DNA from: Nocardia otitidiscaviarum NBRC 14405 | Lineage (GTDB): Bacteria > Actinomycetota > Actinomycetes > Mycobacteriales > Mycobacteriaceae | NCBI RefSeq assembly: GCF_000308635.1 | Contig: NZ_BAGD01000277.1 | Coordinates: 1 to 64,000 of the forward strand | Direction of reading: 5' to 3' | DNA length: 64,000 nucleotides | Shown here: positions 52,233 through 62,272 of the stretch, in pieces | How the letters are laid out: every line of letters starts with the position of its first letter | Position numbering within the stretch: the first letter of the stretch is position 1 | Program-made: the position numbers and the translations under genes | Notes under the pieces: generated by a model | What the model was told of the DNA's origin: nothing | What the model saw: only the letters and a program-made list of their open reading frames with translations | The model's database searches: none

Positions 52233-53381
52233 GTGCGTTCCACCATTCCCCTGGGCCAGGTCGCGGGTATCCGGATCGGCGCGAACTGGTCGGTTCTCGT
52301 CACTATCGCCCTGTTCACCTGGGTACTCGGCGGCTTCCTGACCGACACCGCGAGCACGGCCGTGGTCTGGACCGTGGCCGTGCTCGGCGCGCTCGCCCTC
52401 ATCGCCTGCCTGCTCGCGCACGAGCTCGCCCATTCGATCGTGGCCCGTCGCAGCGGAATCCGGGTCGAGGGCATCGTGCTGTGGCTGCTCGGCGGGGTGT
52501 CCGAACTCGGTGACGAACCCGGCGACGCGCGCACCGATCTGCGCGTCGCCCTCGCCGGGCCGCTCACCAGTCTGGGGCTGGCCGTGGTGGCCTTCGCCGG
52601 AGCCACCGTCAGCGCCCTCATCGCCCCGGACGGGCCGGTGACCGCCGCCCTCGTCTGGCTGGCATCGGTCAACGCCGTGCTCGGCGTCTTCAATCTGCTG
52701 CCCGGGGCACCGCTCGACGGCGGCCGGGTGCTGCGCGCCGTTCTGTGGTGGCGAAGCGGTGACCGGCTGCGGGCCGCGACCGCCGCGGCGCGCAGCGGTC
52801 AGACGCTCGGCACCGTCCTGATGCTGGTCGGTGTCGCCGAACTGCTGCTGTTCGGCCATCTCGGTGGGCTCTGGCTCATCCTGCTGGGCTGGTTCCTCAA
52901 TTCCGCCGCCAATGCCGAACTCGCCATCGCGGGCCTGCGACATCGCTTGGGCGACAGCCTGATCGGCGATGTCATGACCTCCGCACCCATGGCCGTACCC
53001 GCCGAGTGGACCGTCGCCGAGCTGCTGCGCTCCGACGCACCGCACACCGGTCACCGGGTGTTCCCGGTGGTCGAACCCGGCGGACGGCCGATCGGCGTGC
53101 TGGCCTGGGCCGATCTGGTCGCCGCGCCCGAGCGGACACGCGACGGCACGCACCTGCGCGATCTCGCCCGCGAACTGCCGTCCGCGGCGATCGTTCGTCC
53201 GGACGCCCGGCTCGCCGACGTGGCGTCGCATACCGTCCTGCGGCCCAATCTCGACGCGGTCGCGGTGGTCGACGCCGATGGCAGGCTGACCGGCCTGGTC
53301 ACCGCTACCGACATGGTGCTCGCCTGCCAACGTTCCGCACTCGGACTGCCCGTCCCCACCCACCGCAGGAGGCTCCCATGA
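52233..53381 (+). CDS. Site-2-type (M50) metalloprotease with CBS domains (Rv2625c-like)
   Basis: The protein is 382 aa from GTG 52233 (VRSTIPLGQVAGIRIG). The zinc motif HELAH (~65) lies in a membrane segment and the second metal ligand in FNLLPGAPLDGGRVLRA (~155). About six membrane helices precede a CBS pair (~250-375) with VFPVVEPGGRPIGVLAWADL. The family cleaves membrane substrates and is often nucleotide-regulated by CBS. Rv2625c is its DosR-regulated counterpart in M. tuberculosis. It overlaps the next gene by ATGA. Confidence 0.87.
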   Translation: MRSTIPLGQVAGIRIGANWSVLVTIALFTWVLGGFLTDTASTAVVWTVAVLGALALIACLLAHELAHSIVARRSGIRVEGIVLWLLGGVSELGDEPGDARTDLRVALAGPLTSLGLAVVAFAGATVSALIAPDGPVTAALVWLASVNAVLGVFNLLPGAPLDGGRVLRAVLWWRSGDRLRAATAAARSGQTLGTVLMLVGVAELLLFGHLGGLWLILLGWFLNSAANAELAIAGLRHRLGDSLIGDVMTSAPMAVPAEWTVAELLRSDAPHTGHRVFPVVEPGGRPIGVLAWADLVAAPERTRDGTHLRDLARELPSAAIVRPDARLADVASHTVLRPNLDAVAVVDADGRLTGLVTATDMVLACQRSALGLPVPTHRRRLP

Positions 53382-55369
53382 CCTCGGTACCGGTGCTGCG
53401 CGACGAACCGCAGCAGATCTTTCACGACCGCCGCGAAGCGGGGCGGGTACTCGCGCGACTGCTCGAGCACTACCGCCACGATCCGGACGTCATCGTGCTC
53501 GGGCTGGCGCGCGGCGGAGTTCCGGTCGCCTGGGAGGTGGCGGCCGCGCTCGGCGCGCCGCTGGACACCCTCATCGTGCGCAAACTCGGCGCACCCGGAA
53601 ATCCCGAATTCGCCATCGGCGCGCTCGCGGGCGGCGGCCGCCTGGTGCTCAACGACGACATCGTGCGCGGTCTACGGCTCACCGCCGAGCAGGTCCGCAC
53701 CATCGCCCGCGAGGAGGCCCGCGAACTGCGGCGCCGGGAATCCGCCTACCGCGGCCAGCGCCCACCGCTGGACGTGGCCGGGCGCACCGTCATCCTGGTC
53801 GACGACGGCCTGGCCACGGGTGCGAGCATGTTCGCCGCCATCGAAGCGGTGCGGGCCGGTGAACCCAAGCAGGTAGTGGTGGCCGTTCCGGCCGCGCCGG
53901 AATCGACCTGTCACGAAATGCGCGGCCTGGTCGACGATCTGGTCTGCGCGACCATGCCGTCCCCCTTCCTCGCGGTCGGCGATTCGTTCTGGAACTTCAC
54001 CCAGGTGACCGATGACGAGGTACGGCTGCTGCTCGCCACCCCGACCACCGACGTCCCACCGCGGGTGACCGATCCGGTCGCACTGCTGCGCGGCGCCGCC
54101 GTGGCCGCACCAGCCGGGATTCCGCCCGACGACGAATTGCGCGATCTCATCGGTGACGCCCGGTTCGTGCTGATCGGCGAGAGCTCCCACGGCACTCACG
54201 AGTTCTACACCGCGCGCGCCGAGATCACCCGACGGCTGATCGTGGACCACGGCTTCCGCGCCGTCGCGGCCGAAGCGGATTGGCCCGACGCCTACCGCGT
54301 CGACCGGTATGTGCGCGGACACGGCACCGACGGCTCCGCCACCGAGGCGCTCGGCGGCTTCGAGCGATTCCCCTCCTGGATGTGGCGCAATGTGGTGGTC
54401 CGCGACTTCGTCGACTGGCTGCGCCGGTACAACGACCTCACGACGCGGGGAGCCGAGGCCGGGTTCTACGGGCTGGACCTGTACAGCATGCACCGGTCCA
54501 TGCGGCGGGTGGTCGACTACCTCGAACAGGCCGACCCGGTCGCCGCCGAACGCGCCAAACGCCGCTACAGCTGCTTCGACCGCGGCTCCGGCGAGGACGG
54601 CCAGTCCTACGGCTTCGCGGCGGCCTTCGGTTCCGGTGAGTCCTGCCAGGCCGAGGTGGTGCGCGAACTGGTGGATCTGCAACGCAATGCCGCCGCACTC
54701 ATGGACGTCTACGACGGCGACGCCTACTTCGACGCACTGCGCAACGCGTGGACCGTGCGTAATGCCGAGGCGTACTACCGCGCCATGTTCGGCGACCGGG
54801 TGAGTTCGTGGAACCTGCGCGACGAGCAAATGGCCGACACTCTGGACGCCCTGGCCCGCCATCTCGACCGCCCCGGCGCGCCCGCGCGCGTCGTGGTGTG
54901 GGCGCACAATTCCCATATCGGTGATGCCCGCGCCACCGAGATGGCCGCCGACGGCCAACTCACCCTCGGCCAGCTGATGCGGGAGCGGCACGGAAGCGCC
55001 TGCCGCACCATCGGTTTCACCACCTCACGGGGTACGGTGACGGCCGCCAGCCACTGGGACGGCCCGAGCGAGCACAAGATCGTGCGTCCGGCCCTGGCCA
55101 GCAGCATCGAAGAACTGCTGCACGACACCGGCATACCGGCTCTGTTCCTGCGCACCGACCACCCCGAGGCCGCCGAGGTTCTGGCCGACACCCGGCTCGA
55201 ACGCGCCATCGGCGTCATCTACCAGCCGCGCACCGAACGCCAGAGCCACTACTTCCACGCGCGTCCGGCCGACCGCTACGACGCCGTGATCCACATCGAC
55301 CACACCACGGCCCTGGAACCACTGCGCCCGGAGACCATTCGCCACGCGACGCGGGACCTTCGGCCGTAG
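53378..55369 (+). CDS. Phosphoribosyltransferase-erythromycin esterase fusion (Rv2030c-like)
   Basis: The protein is 663 aa from ATG 53378, with GCAGGAGG upstream. Residues ~10-215 form a phosphoribosyltransferase-like domain with the PRPP loop VILVDDGLATGASM (~125). Residues ~240-650 are an erythromycin-esterase/succinoglycan-type domain with GESSHGTHEF, AAEADWPD and VWAHNSHIGD, carrying the conserved His/Glu residues. The fusion matches Rv2030c, a DosR gene next to hspX. The reaction is unknown; macrolide hydrolysis should not be assumed. Confidence 0.88.
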   Translation: MTSVPVLRDEPQQIFHDRREAGRVLARLLEHYRHDPDVIVLGLARGGVPVAWEVAAALGAPLDTLIVRKLGAPGNPEFAIGALAGGGRLVLNDDIVRGLRLTAEQVRTIAREEARELRRRESAYRGQRPPLDVAGRTVILVDDGLATGASMFAAIEAVRAGEPKQVVVAVPAAPESTCHEMRGLVDDLVCATMPSPFLAVGDSFWNFTQVTDDEVRLLLATPTTDVPPRVTDPVALLRGAAVAAPAGIPPDDELRDLIGDARFVLIGESSHGTHEFYTARAEITRRLIVDHGFRAVAAEADWPDAYRVDRYVRGHGTDGSATEALGGFERFPSWMWRNVVVRDFVDWLRRYNDLTTRGAEAGFYGLDLYSMHRSMRRVVDYLEQADPVAAERAKRRYSCFDRGSGEDGQSYGFAAAFGSGESCQAEVVRELVDLQRNAAALMDVYDGDAYFDALRNAWTVRNAEAYYRAMFGDRVSSWNLRDEQMADTLDALARHLDRPGAPARVVVWAHNSHIGDARATEMAADGQLTLGQLMRERHGSACRTIGFTTSRGTVTAASHWDGPSEHKIVRPALASSIEELLHDTGIPALFLRTDHPEAAEVLADTRLERAIGVIYQPRTERQSHYFHARPADRYDAVIHIDHTTALEPLRPETIRHATRDLRP

Positions 55370-55430
55370 CCGACCATCGTCGGCACGAGAGACGCTGATA
55401 GCACACGACATTCGAGGGATCGGAGCCGTA

Positions 55431-57743
55431 ATGGGTGACTATGTGGCAGGTCTGGCGGAACTGCGCCTGAGCGACGCCGACCGGGCCGGTGGCAAGGGTG
55501 CGAACCTCGGTGAGCTGGTGGCCGCCCGGCTGCCGGTGCCACCGGGATTCGTGATCCTGAAATCCTGTTACGAGGAGGTCGTCACCGGCGGCCCGCACGG
55601 TGCCGAACTCGACGCGCTGCACAAGCAGGCACTCGACGCCGCCCTGGGCGCCACCGCCGCCGACGGACAACGGTTGGACGAACTGTGCCGGACCATGCGG
55701 GAGCGGGTGCTCGACACCCCGATCCCGGCCGCGGTGCGCGAGGCCGTGACCGCGGCCTACCATCGGCTCGGCGACGATACCCGGGTGGCGGTGCGCTCCT
55801 CGGCCATCGGCGAGGACGGCGCCAAGACCTCGTTCGCCGGAATGAACCTCTCCCTCACCAATATTCGCGGTGACGACCGATTGATGACCGCCGTCGTCGA
55901 ATGCTGGGCGTCGCTGTTCACCCCCCGCGTGCTCACCTACCGCGCCCACCGCGACATGCGCGATCGCCCGGTCATGGCGGTCGTCGTGCAGTGCATGGTG
56001 AGCGCGCGCAGCGCGGGCGTGGCGTTCACCGCCGACCCCTCCGACGGGCGGCGCGACCGCGTCGTCATCGACGCCGCGCGCGGCCAGGGCGAGGTGGTGG
56101 TCTCGGGGGCCACCGAACCCGACACCTATCTGCTCGACGCCACCGGTCCCACCCTGCTCGCCACCCGCACCGGACATCAGAGCTTCGCCATCGTGGCCGG
56201 AGCGGATGCCGACGAGCGGGTGGAACTGTCCGCGGCCGACCAGGATTCGCCGACGCTCACCGAGGAGCAGGCGGTCGAGGTGGCGGCACTGGCACTGCGG
56301 GTGCAGGAGCACCACGGCGGCCGACCCCAGGATGTCGAATGGGCCTACGACGCGGACGGGCTGTGGCTGGTGCAGGCCCGACCGATCACCATGCTGCCCG
56401 ACCGTCCCGCCACGGCGGCCCCACCGCCGGCGGATCGGCGGACGGGATCGGATCCGCACGAGGTGCTGGTGCGCGGGCTGGCCGCCTCCCCCGGACGGGC
56501 GGCGGGCGCGGTCCGCGTGCTGCACGCACCCAGCGAGGGCGATCAACTGCGCGACGGCGAGATCCTGGTGGCCCCCATGACCAATCCGGACTGGCTGCCC
56601 ACCATCTCGAGGGCCGCGGCGGTGGTCACCGACAGCGGCGGTATGACCTGCCATGCCGCCATCGTGGCCCGGGAGCTCGGGGTGCCGTGCGTGGTCGGCG
56701 CGCGCACCGCGACCCGGGAGCTGCGCACCGGCACCGAGGTCACCGTCGACGGCGGCGCCGGGCTGGTGCGCGCCGGGCGCATGGCGGCCACGGTGGTCGG
56801 CAGCTCACCCGAGCCGATCGCGGCCCCGGTCGTCGAACCGCTGGCCACCCGCGTCTACGTCAATCTCGCCCTGCCCGAGGTGGCCGAACGCGTCGCGGCC
56901 CGCGACGATATCGACGGAGTCGGTCTGCTGCGCGCCGAGACACTGCTGACCCGCGCGCTCGCGGGGCGGCATCCGCACGACCTCATCGCCCGCGGTGAAG
57001 GCGAACGGTTCGTGACCGATCTGGCCGACCCGTTGCAGCGCATCACGGCGGCGTTCGCGCCCAGACCGGTGATCTATCGCGCTACCGATATGCGCAGCAA
57101 CGAGTTTCGCGCCCTCGAGGGCGGCACCGCCTACGAACCCGAGGAACGCAATCCGATGATCGGCTTCCGCGGCTGCTACCGCTACGTGCGTGAACCGGAG
57201 ATGTTCGGCTTGGAGCTGCGGGCGCTGGCACGGGTCCGCGAGCAGTATCCCAATCTGCACCTGATGATCCCGTTCGTGCGCACCCGCTGGGAGTTGGAGG
57301 CATGCCTGGAACTGGTGGACGCGAGTCCGCTCGGACGCCAGCGCGGCCTGCACCGCTGGGTGATGGCGGAGGTGCCGTCGGTGGTGTATCGGCTGCCCGA
57401 GTACGTGGGCGCGGGCATCGACGGCGTGTCCATCGGCAGCAACGACCTCACCCAGCTCATGCTCGGGGTGGACCGCGATTCCGAGGAATGCGCCGAGCTG
57501 TTCGACGAGGCCGATGCCGCGGTGCTCGATGCCATCGACCGAATCGTCGGCACGGCGCGCCGGTTGGGCATCACCTCGTCGCTGTGCGGGCAAGCGCCCT
57601 CCACCCGGCCGGAATTCGCCGAACATCTGGTGCGCATGGGCATCACCTCGGTGTCGGTGACACCGGACGCGGTGACGCGCGCCCGGCGCTCGATCGGAGC
57701 CGCGGAACGGCGGGTACTGCTCGAACGCGCCCGGCGCGACTGA
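55431..57743 (+). CDS. Phosphoenolpyruvate synthase-like (PEP/pyruvate-binding, swivel and TIM-barrel domains)
   Basis: The protein is 770 aa from ATG 55431, with GGAG upstream, near the usual PpsA length of about 790. Domains: N-terminal ATP-binding (GGKGANLGEL; VRSSAIGEDGAKTSFAGMN), central phosphohistidine swivel (SGGMTCHAAIVARELGVPC, His ~410), C-terminal PEP-binding barrel (ERNPMIGFRGCYRY; GSNDLTQLMLGVDRD; SLCGQAPS). It interconverts pyruvate + ATP and PEP. Combined with PfkB and the oxoacid dehydrogenase it suggests rerouted carbon flow in stasis. Confidence 0.9.
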   Translation: MGDYVAGLAELRLSDADRAGGKGANLGELVAARLPVPPGFVILKSCYEEVVTGGPHGAELDALHKQALDAALGATAADGQRLDELCRTMRERVLDTPIPAAVREAVTAAYHRLGDDTRVAVRSSAIGEDGAKTSFAGMNLSLTNIRGDDRLMTAVVECWASLFTPRVLTYRAHRDMRDRPVMAVVVQCMVSARSAGVAFTADPSDGRRDRVVIDAARGQGEVVVSGATEPDTYLLDATGPTLLATRTGHQSFAIVAGADADERVELSAADQDSPTLTEEQAVEVAALALRVQEHHGGRPQDVEWAYDADGLWLVQARPITMLPDRPATAAPPPADRRTGSDPHEVLVRGLAASPGRAAGAVRVLHAPSEGDQLRDGEILVAPMTNPDWLPTISRAAAVVTDSGGMTCHAAIVARELGVPCVVGARTATRELRTGTEVTVDGGAGLVRAGRMAATVVGSSPEPIAAPVVEPLATRVYVNLALPEVAERVAARDDIDGVGLLRAETLLTRALAGRHPHDLIARGEGERFVTDLADPLQRITAAFAPRPVIYRATDMRSNEFRALEGGTAYEPEERNPMIGFRGCYRYVREPEMFGLELRALARVREQYPNLHLMIPFVRTRWELEACLELVDASPLGRQRGLHRWVMAEVPSVVYRLPEYVGAGIDGVSIGSNDLTQLMLGVDRDSEECAELFDEADAAVLDAIDRIVGTARRLGITSSLCGQAPSTRPEFAEHLVRMGITSVSVTPDAVTRARRSIGAAERRVLLERARRD

Positions 57744-57868
57744 GTTCGACCGGCCGACAGGTCTGGTTCGTCCGTCTTTCACATAGCTGCCCGGTGGTCC
57801 GGTAATAGAATGTCTCCCTGAAATCGCGTAACCACGCGCGGTCGAACGAGACACAGGACAGCCGATAT

Positions 57869-59611
57869 ATGACCGTCGATCCGCAGAGCGGCTCCTACTC
57901 GGTTCGCGAGACCCTGTCGCAGCTGCGGCTACGAGAGCTGCTCACCGAGGTCAAAGACCGCGTCGAACAGATCCTCGATGCCCGCGACCGCATGGACGGC
58001 CTGGTCGAGGCCATGCTCGTGGTCACCTCCGGTCTTGACCTGGACCAGACCCTGCGCACCATCGTGCACACCGCCATCAGTCTCGTCGACGCGCGCTACG
58101 GCGCGCTCGGCGTGCGCGGGCACGACCACCACCTGGAACAGTTCATCTACGAGGGCATCGACGAGGAGACCCGCGCCCTCATCGGTGACCTGCCCGAGGG
58201 CCGCGGCGTCCTGGGCATGCTGTTCAGCCAGCCCAAGCCGATTCGGCTGGAGAATCTGGCCCACCATCCGTCATCGGTCGGTTTTCCACCCAACCATCCG
58301 CCCATGCGCACCTTCCTCGGTGTGCCGGTACGCATTCGCGACGAGATCTACGGCAACCTCTACCTGACCGAGAAGGCGGGTGGGCAGCTGTTCACCGAGG
58401 ACGACGAGGTCATCGTCCGCGCCCTGGCCGCCGCGGCGGGCACCGCCATCGACAATGCCCGCCTCTACGAGTCCGCGCGGACCCGGCAGGCGTGGATCGA
58501 GGCCACCCGCGATATCGCCACCGAGTTCCTGGCGGGCACCGACGCCAGCGAGGTACTCCCCCAGGTGGTCGATCAGGCGCGTGCGCTGACCCTGTCCGAC
58601 TGCGGTTTCCTCGCCCTGTCGGAGGATCCGGAGACGCCGCCGGAGGAGATCACCGAGCTGCGAATCGCGCACTGGTCCGGCAACGGCGACAGCCCCGCCG
58701 ACCCGTATGTCCGCATCGGCGGCACCACCATCGGCGATGTGTTCGTCGAGCGCGCCCCCCGGCGTTTCGAGGGCCCCGACGACGCCCCGGACGCGCAGGC
58801 ACCCGCTGAGTTCGGCAAAACGATCGCGAATCGCGGTCCCGCCATGATTCTGCCGCTGCGCGCACACGATTCGTCCTTCGGTGTGCTCGTCGTGGTGCGT
58901 CCGCACGGCGCGGCCCCGTTCACGGAGGAGCAGCTCTCCCTGGCGGCGGCGTTCACCGATCAGGCCGCGCTGGCCATTCAGCTGGCCGAGGCGCAGCAGC
59001 GGATGCGGGCCCTGGATGTGCTCACCGATCGCGACCGCATCGCCCGCGATCTACACGACCATGTCATCCAGCGGCTGTTCGCGGCCGGGCTGAGCCTGCA
59101 GGGCACCGTGGCCCGCGCCCGCACGCCAGAGGTGCGCAAACGGCTCACCGACGTCATCGACGACCTCCAGGACGTCGTCCAGGAGATCCGCACCTCCATC
59201 TTCGATCTGCACAGCGGCGGCACGGGTCCGGCGCATCGACTGCGCCAGCGCATCGAACAGGTCGTCGCCAAGCACACCACCGATATCGATATCCGCACCT
59301 CGGTGCGAATATCCGGCCCGCTGTCGGTGGTCGACGCCGCACTCGCCGATCATGCCGAGGCCGTGGTGCGCGAGGCGGTCAGCAATGCGGTGCGCCATGC
59401 CGCGGCCGATACGCTCACCGTCGCCGTCGAGGTCGACGACGACCTCACCATCACCGTGACCGACGACGGCCGCGGCATACCCGAGAACATCACCCCGAGC
59501 GGTCTGCGCAATATGGCACACCGTGCCGAACAGGCGGGCGGCGCCTTCGAGATCGGCGCGGGCGAGGACGGCACCGGCACGCGGCTGCGCTGGTCGGTGC
59601 CGCTCGACTGA
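57869..59611 (+). CDS. DevS/DosT-like GAF-GAF sensor histidine kinase
   Basis: The protein is 580 aa from ATG 57869. GAF-A (~60-205) contains HHPSSVGFPPNHPPMRTF, the region that holds the haem-ligand His149 of M. tuberculosis DevS, so haem-based O2/NO sensing is likely. GAF-B spans ~225-375. The HisKA_3 box is DRIARDLHDHVIQRLF (~395) and the ATPase motifs are EAVSNAVRHA and DDGRGIPENI. It would phosphorylate a DevR/DosR-type regulator. No response regulator is adjacent, and the next gene converges from the opposite strand. Confidence 0.9.
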   Translation: MTVDPQSGSYSVRETLSQLRLRELLTEVKDRVEQILDARDRMDGLVEAMLVVTSGLDLDQTLRTIVHTAISLVDARYGALGVRGHDHHLEQFIYEGIDEETRALIGDLPEGRGVLGMLFSQPKPIRLENLAHHPSSVGFPPNHPPMRTFLGVPVRIRDEIYGNLYLTEKAGGQLFTEDDEVIVRALAAAAGTAIDNARLYESARTRQAWIEATRDIATEFLAGTDASEVLPQVVDQARALTLSDCGFLALSEDPETPPEEITELRIAHWSGNGDSPADPYVRIGGTTIGDVFVERAPRRFEGPDDAPDAQAPAEFGKTIANRGPAMILPLRAHDSSFGVLVVVRPHGAAPFTEEQLSLAAAFTDQAALAIQLAEAQQRMRALDVLTDRDRIARDLHDHVIQRLFAAGLSLQGTVARARTPEVRKRLTDVIDDLQDVVQEIRTSIFDLHSGGTGPAHRLRQRIEQVVAKHTTDIDIRTSVRISGPLSVVDAALADHAEAVVREAVSNAVRHAAADTLTVAVEVDDDLTITVTDDGRGIPENITPSGLRNMAHRAEQAGGAFEIGAGEDGTGTRLRWSVPLD

Positions 59612-59627
59612 GCCGCGACAACGGCGA

Positions 59628-60527
59628 TCAGCGCGACCGCACCACCACGGCCGGGCAGTCCACGCTGTGCAGCAGCGCGGAACTGGTGGAGCCCAACAGC
59701 ATTCCGGTGAATCCGCCACGCCCGTGGCTGCCGACCACCACCAGTTGCGCGTTCTCCGACTCGTCCAGCAGTGCGCGCACCGGGCGGTCCATCACCAGAA
59801 TGCGGCGCACTGGCACGTCCGGGTAGCGCTCACCGTATCCGGCCAGGCGTTCGGCGAGCAGCGCCTCCTCCTGGTCGCGCACCATATCCCAGCCCGGGGC
59901 CGGAAGATTCGGTCCGGTGTAGTCACTCCAGGCGTGCAGAGCGGTGAGGCCGACCTTGCGCCGCGACGCCTCCTCGAAGGCGAAGGCCAGCGCGGGATCG
60001 CCGACCGGCGTCCCGTCCACGCCGACCAGCACGGGCTTTTCCGCCGAGATCGGATCCACGGCCGGGCCGGGGATCACCGCGACGGGGCAGTGCGCGTGCC
60101 GGGTGACCGCGGTGCTCACCGAACCGAGCAGGCCGCGGCGGAAGGCGCCCAGGCCGCGGGTGCCCACCACCAGGGTGCGCGCCCGCTGCGAGCGGTCGAT
60201 GAGATCGGGGATGACGGGGTGCAGGGTCACCTCGGTGGTTATGTCGAGTGCTTCACCGGGTGCGGCATTGCGGGCGATGCGTTTGGCTTCGGCCACCACG
60301 CGCTCGCCGTCCTCGTGCAGCCAGCGGGTATCCGATTCGGTCAGCTGCGCGCCGGGACCGAACGCGGTCGGCACCGATACGGAAGTGACCAGATGCAGCG
60401 GGCAGCCGTGCAGTGCGGCGTCCACCGCCGCCCACGCGGCGGCGTGATACGACACCGCCGAACCGTCCACGGCCGCGATGACAGGCGGGTTCAGTTCCCC
60501 ACCCGGGGTTTCGGAGTTGTCGGTCAT
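59628..60527 (-). CDS. Universal stress protein, two tandem Usp domains
   Basis: The protein is 299 aa from ATG 60527, with GAGGAG upstream. Both domains keep the ATP-binding G-x2-G-x9-G(S/T) loop: VVGTRGLGAFRRGLLGSVS and VVGSHGRGGFTGMLLGSTS. This matches Rv2623/Rv2005c-type DosR proteins, which bind ATP and slow growth. It is the last gene of a four-gene minus-strand series beginning with the SDR gene at 63019 and lies 82 bases after the Rv1733c-like gene. It converges on devS-like with only 16 bases between. Confidence 0.92.
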   Translation of the reverse strand: MTDNSETPGGELNPPVIAAVDGSAVSYHAAAWAAVDAALHGCPLHLVTSVSVPTAFGPGAQLTESDTRWLHEDGERVVAEAKRIARNAAPGEALDITTEVTLHPVIPDLIDRSQRARTLVVGTRGLGAFRRGLLGSVSTAVTRHAHCPVAVIPGPAVDPISAEKPVLVGVDGTPVGDPALAFAFEEASRRKVGLTALHAWSDYTGPNLPAPGWDMVRDQEEALLAERLAGYGERYPDVPVRRILVMDRPVRALLDESENAQLVVVGSHGRGGFTGMLLGSTSSALLHSVDCPAVVVRSR

Positions 60528-60609
60528 GAGCTTCTCCTCGAGGGGTCGTCCGGCGGCAGTTCGCCGTGTGCCAGGTCGTCCGATTCCAGTGTCGATCCGA
60601 ATCGGGGTG

Positions 60610-61206
60610 TTATTCCAGATCTCGTCCGATGGGGCGGGTCATGCCGCGCCATTCGGCCTCCCAGGCGGCCCGGCGGCGGGCATCCAGGGCACAGCCGGTT
60701 CCGGCGGCCAGGGCGGCGGCCGCACTCCAGGTGATCAGCAGCACCGCCGCCCCGGTGCCGATCCCCGCCTCGGCGGCGGTTCCGGCCCGCTGCGGCGAGT
60801 CGGTGGGCGTGCCGTCCGCGGTGAGCCAGGCGCTGGTGCGCTCCCCGGCCCGCAGACCGCCCGTCACCGGAACCGTCGTGGTTCCGGACCGGCCGTCGTA
60901 CTCCCAGCGCACCGTCGCCTCGAAGCGGCCGGTATCGGCGCGGCTGGCGGCCGCCGCCGGGTGCGGGTCGCCCACGAGGGTCGCCGGGACCTCGATCTTG
61001 CCCGCGTTCTGCACGGCGAGCCGTTCGGCCGTCTCGGTATAGCTCACGGTGCCCGCGGCACCCGCCAGCGGGACGGCGGCCAGGGCGATGGCGACGGCCA
61101 CGATCCGGACCGAACTCTCACAGCGGTCGGAGAATCGCATGAGCGGGTTGGTCGCCCACGGCCGCAGCCGCCATATGCGAAGCGGCAGTGCCGAACTGGC
61201 GGACAT
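60610..61206 (-). CDS. Rv1733c-like two-helix membrane protein
   Basis: The protein is 198 aa from ATG 61206, with GAGAGG upstream. The N-terminus has a basic region, then a helix (IVAVAIALAAVPLAGAAGTV, ~35-55). An external beta-rich segment follows (KIEVPATLVGDPHPA ... EYDGRSGTTTVPVTG), then a second helix (AVLLITWSAAAALAAGTG, ~155) and a basic tail. The layout and the motif ALPLRIWRLRPWATNPLMR match the Rv1733c family, a DosR-regulated antigen of unknown function. Confidence 0.78.
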   Translation of the reverse strand: MSASSALPLRIWRLRPWATNPLMRFSDRCESSVRIVAVAIALAAVPLAGAAGTVSYTETAERLAVQNAGKIEVPATLVGDPHPAAAASRADTGRFEATVRWEYDGRSGTTTVPVTGGLRAGERTSAWLTADGTPTDSPQRAGTAAEAGIGTGAAVLLITWSAAAALAAGTGCALDARRRAAWEAEWRGMTRPIGRDLE

Positions 61207-61251
61207 CGCCGATCACCTCTCTCGGAACTCGGGTGCTACCGCGCGCGGCGG

Positions 61252-62259
61252 TCACCGGGCGGTCGAGTCCACCGATCCCAGTGGCTCGTCCAGGGGATGC
61301 AGGACCTCGTCCAGCGGCAGCCGGGGTGTGGTCGGCACGGCCGCGCCGCTGGTCGCCGCCCAGCCCATGCGAATGATCAACTGCGGATATCCGAAGTCGC
61401 CCAGGATGTCGTGGCGGATGCGGTCCCGGAACTCCGGCAGCTCCAGCGGTTCGCTGAGCGGACAGGTCGCCAGCCCGAGCGCGGTGGCGGCGAGCAGGAC
61501 CGCACTGGCTGCCTCACCCGCCCGCAGCCGCGCCTGCGCGTCGTCGGTTCCGGTGCACAGCAACAGCATGCGCGCCGACTCATCGGTATCGTGCACCACC
61601 GTCTCGGCCAATCCGGGATCGCCGAACGGTCGGGTCGTCGCATCCCGCGCGGTGACGGCATTGCGGCCCGGAACACCGTGCGGCATGGCGTGATGCCCGC
61701 TCCACACCGCCAGTTCGGCGCGGTAGGCGGGATCGCGGGAATGCTCGGTCGCCGCGCCCTCGAAACCGCGTCGCAGTGCCGCGAGTTCGTCGGGGGCGTC
61801 GATGGCGCGGACCTGCACACCGCTGCTGGTGCCCGCCGCAGTCACCGTCGCGACCTGCGTGGCCGGCACCTCCCAGGAGGTGAACTGCCGTCGGTCGCTG
61901 TGCCGCCGCGAAATCGCCCGCGACAGCCGGACATCCTCGGGAGTCGGGGTGGCGGCATGGAATTCGACCGCGGCCAGATGCCGGGTGTCGGCCGGATTCG
62001 GGAAGCGGTGCACCGTCGACTCCCACCCGAACACCCGCATGGCGACGCGTAGATGATGCAGTGCCGCACCACAACTCACCAGCAGATCGCGCCCGTCCGG
62101 GTCGGTGTAGGGCAGCTGCCTGCTGTGGTCGGCGTACAGGTGCAGGGTGCGGTCGCCGATGCGCCAGAGCCAGGGTTGACTGTTGTGCACCGAGGGGGCC
62201 CGCAGCGCCAGGGTCAGCGCCGCCCGCATGGTGGCGTGATCGGGGTGGTTGCTCGACAT
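61252..62259 (-). CDS. Acg-family nitroreductase-like protein, second copy
   Basis: The protein is 335 aa from ATG 62259, with GAAGGAG upstream. It begins ALTLALRAPSVHNSQPWLWR and shares LLVSCGAALHHLRVAMRVFGW and AASAVLLAATALGLATCPLS with the copy at 18221-19213. Family and caution are as for that copy: flavin binding likely, activity unproven. It follows the SDR gene by 13 bases and precedes the Rv1733c-like gene by 45. Confidence 0.88.
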   Translation of the reverse strand: MSSNHPDHATMRAALTLALRAPSVHNSQPWLWRIGDRTLHLYADHSRQLPYTDPDGRDLLVSCGAALHHLRVAMRVFGWESTVHRFPNPADTRHLAAVEFHAATPTPEDVRLSRAISRRHSDRRQFTSWEVPATQVATVTAAGTSSGVQVRAIDAPDELAALRRGFEGAATEHSRDPAYRAELAVWSGHHAMPHGVPGRNAVTARDATTRPFGDPGLAETVVHDTDESARMLLLCTGTDDAQARLRAGEAASAVLLAATALGLATCPLSEPLELPEFRDRIRHDILGDFGYPQLIIRMGWAATSGAAVPTTPRLPLDEVLHPLDEPLGSVDSTAR

Positions 62260-62272
62260 AGCTTCTGCTCCT

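Noticed and set aside
53378..55369. Macrolide resistance determinant because of the erythromycin-esterase domain
   Set aside because: The fusion with a phosphoribosyltransferase domain matches the dormancy protein Rv2030c, for which no macrolide activity is established.
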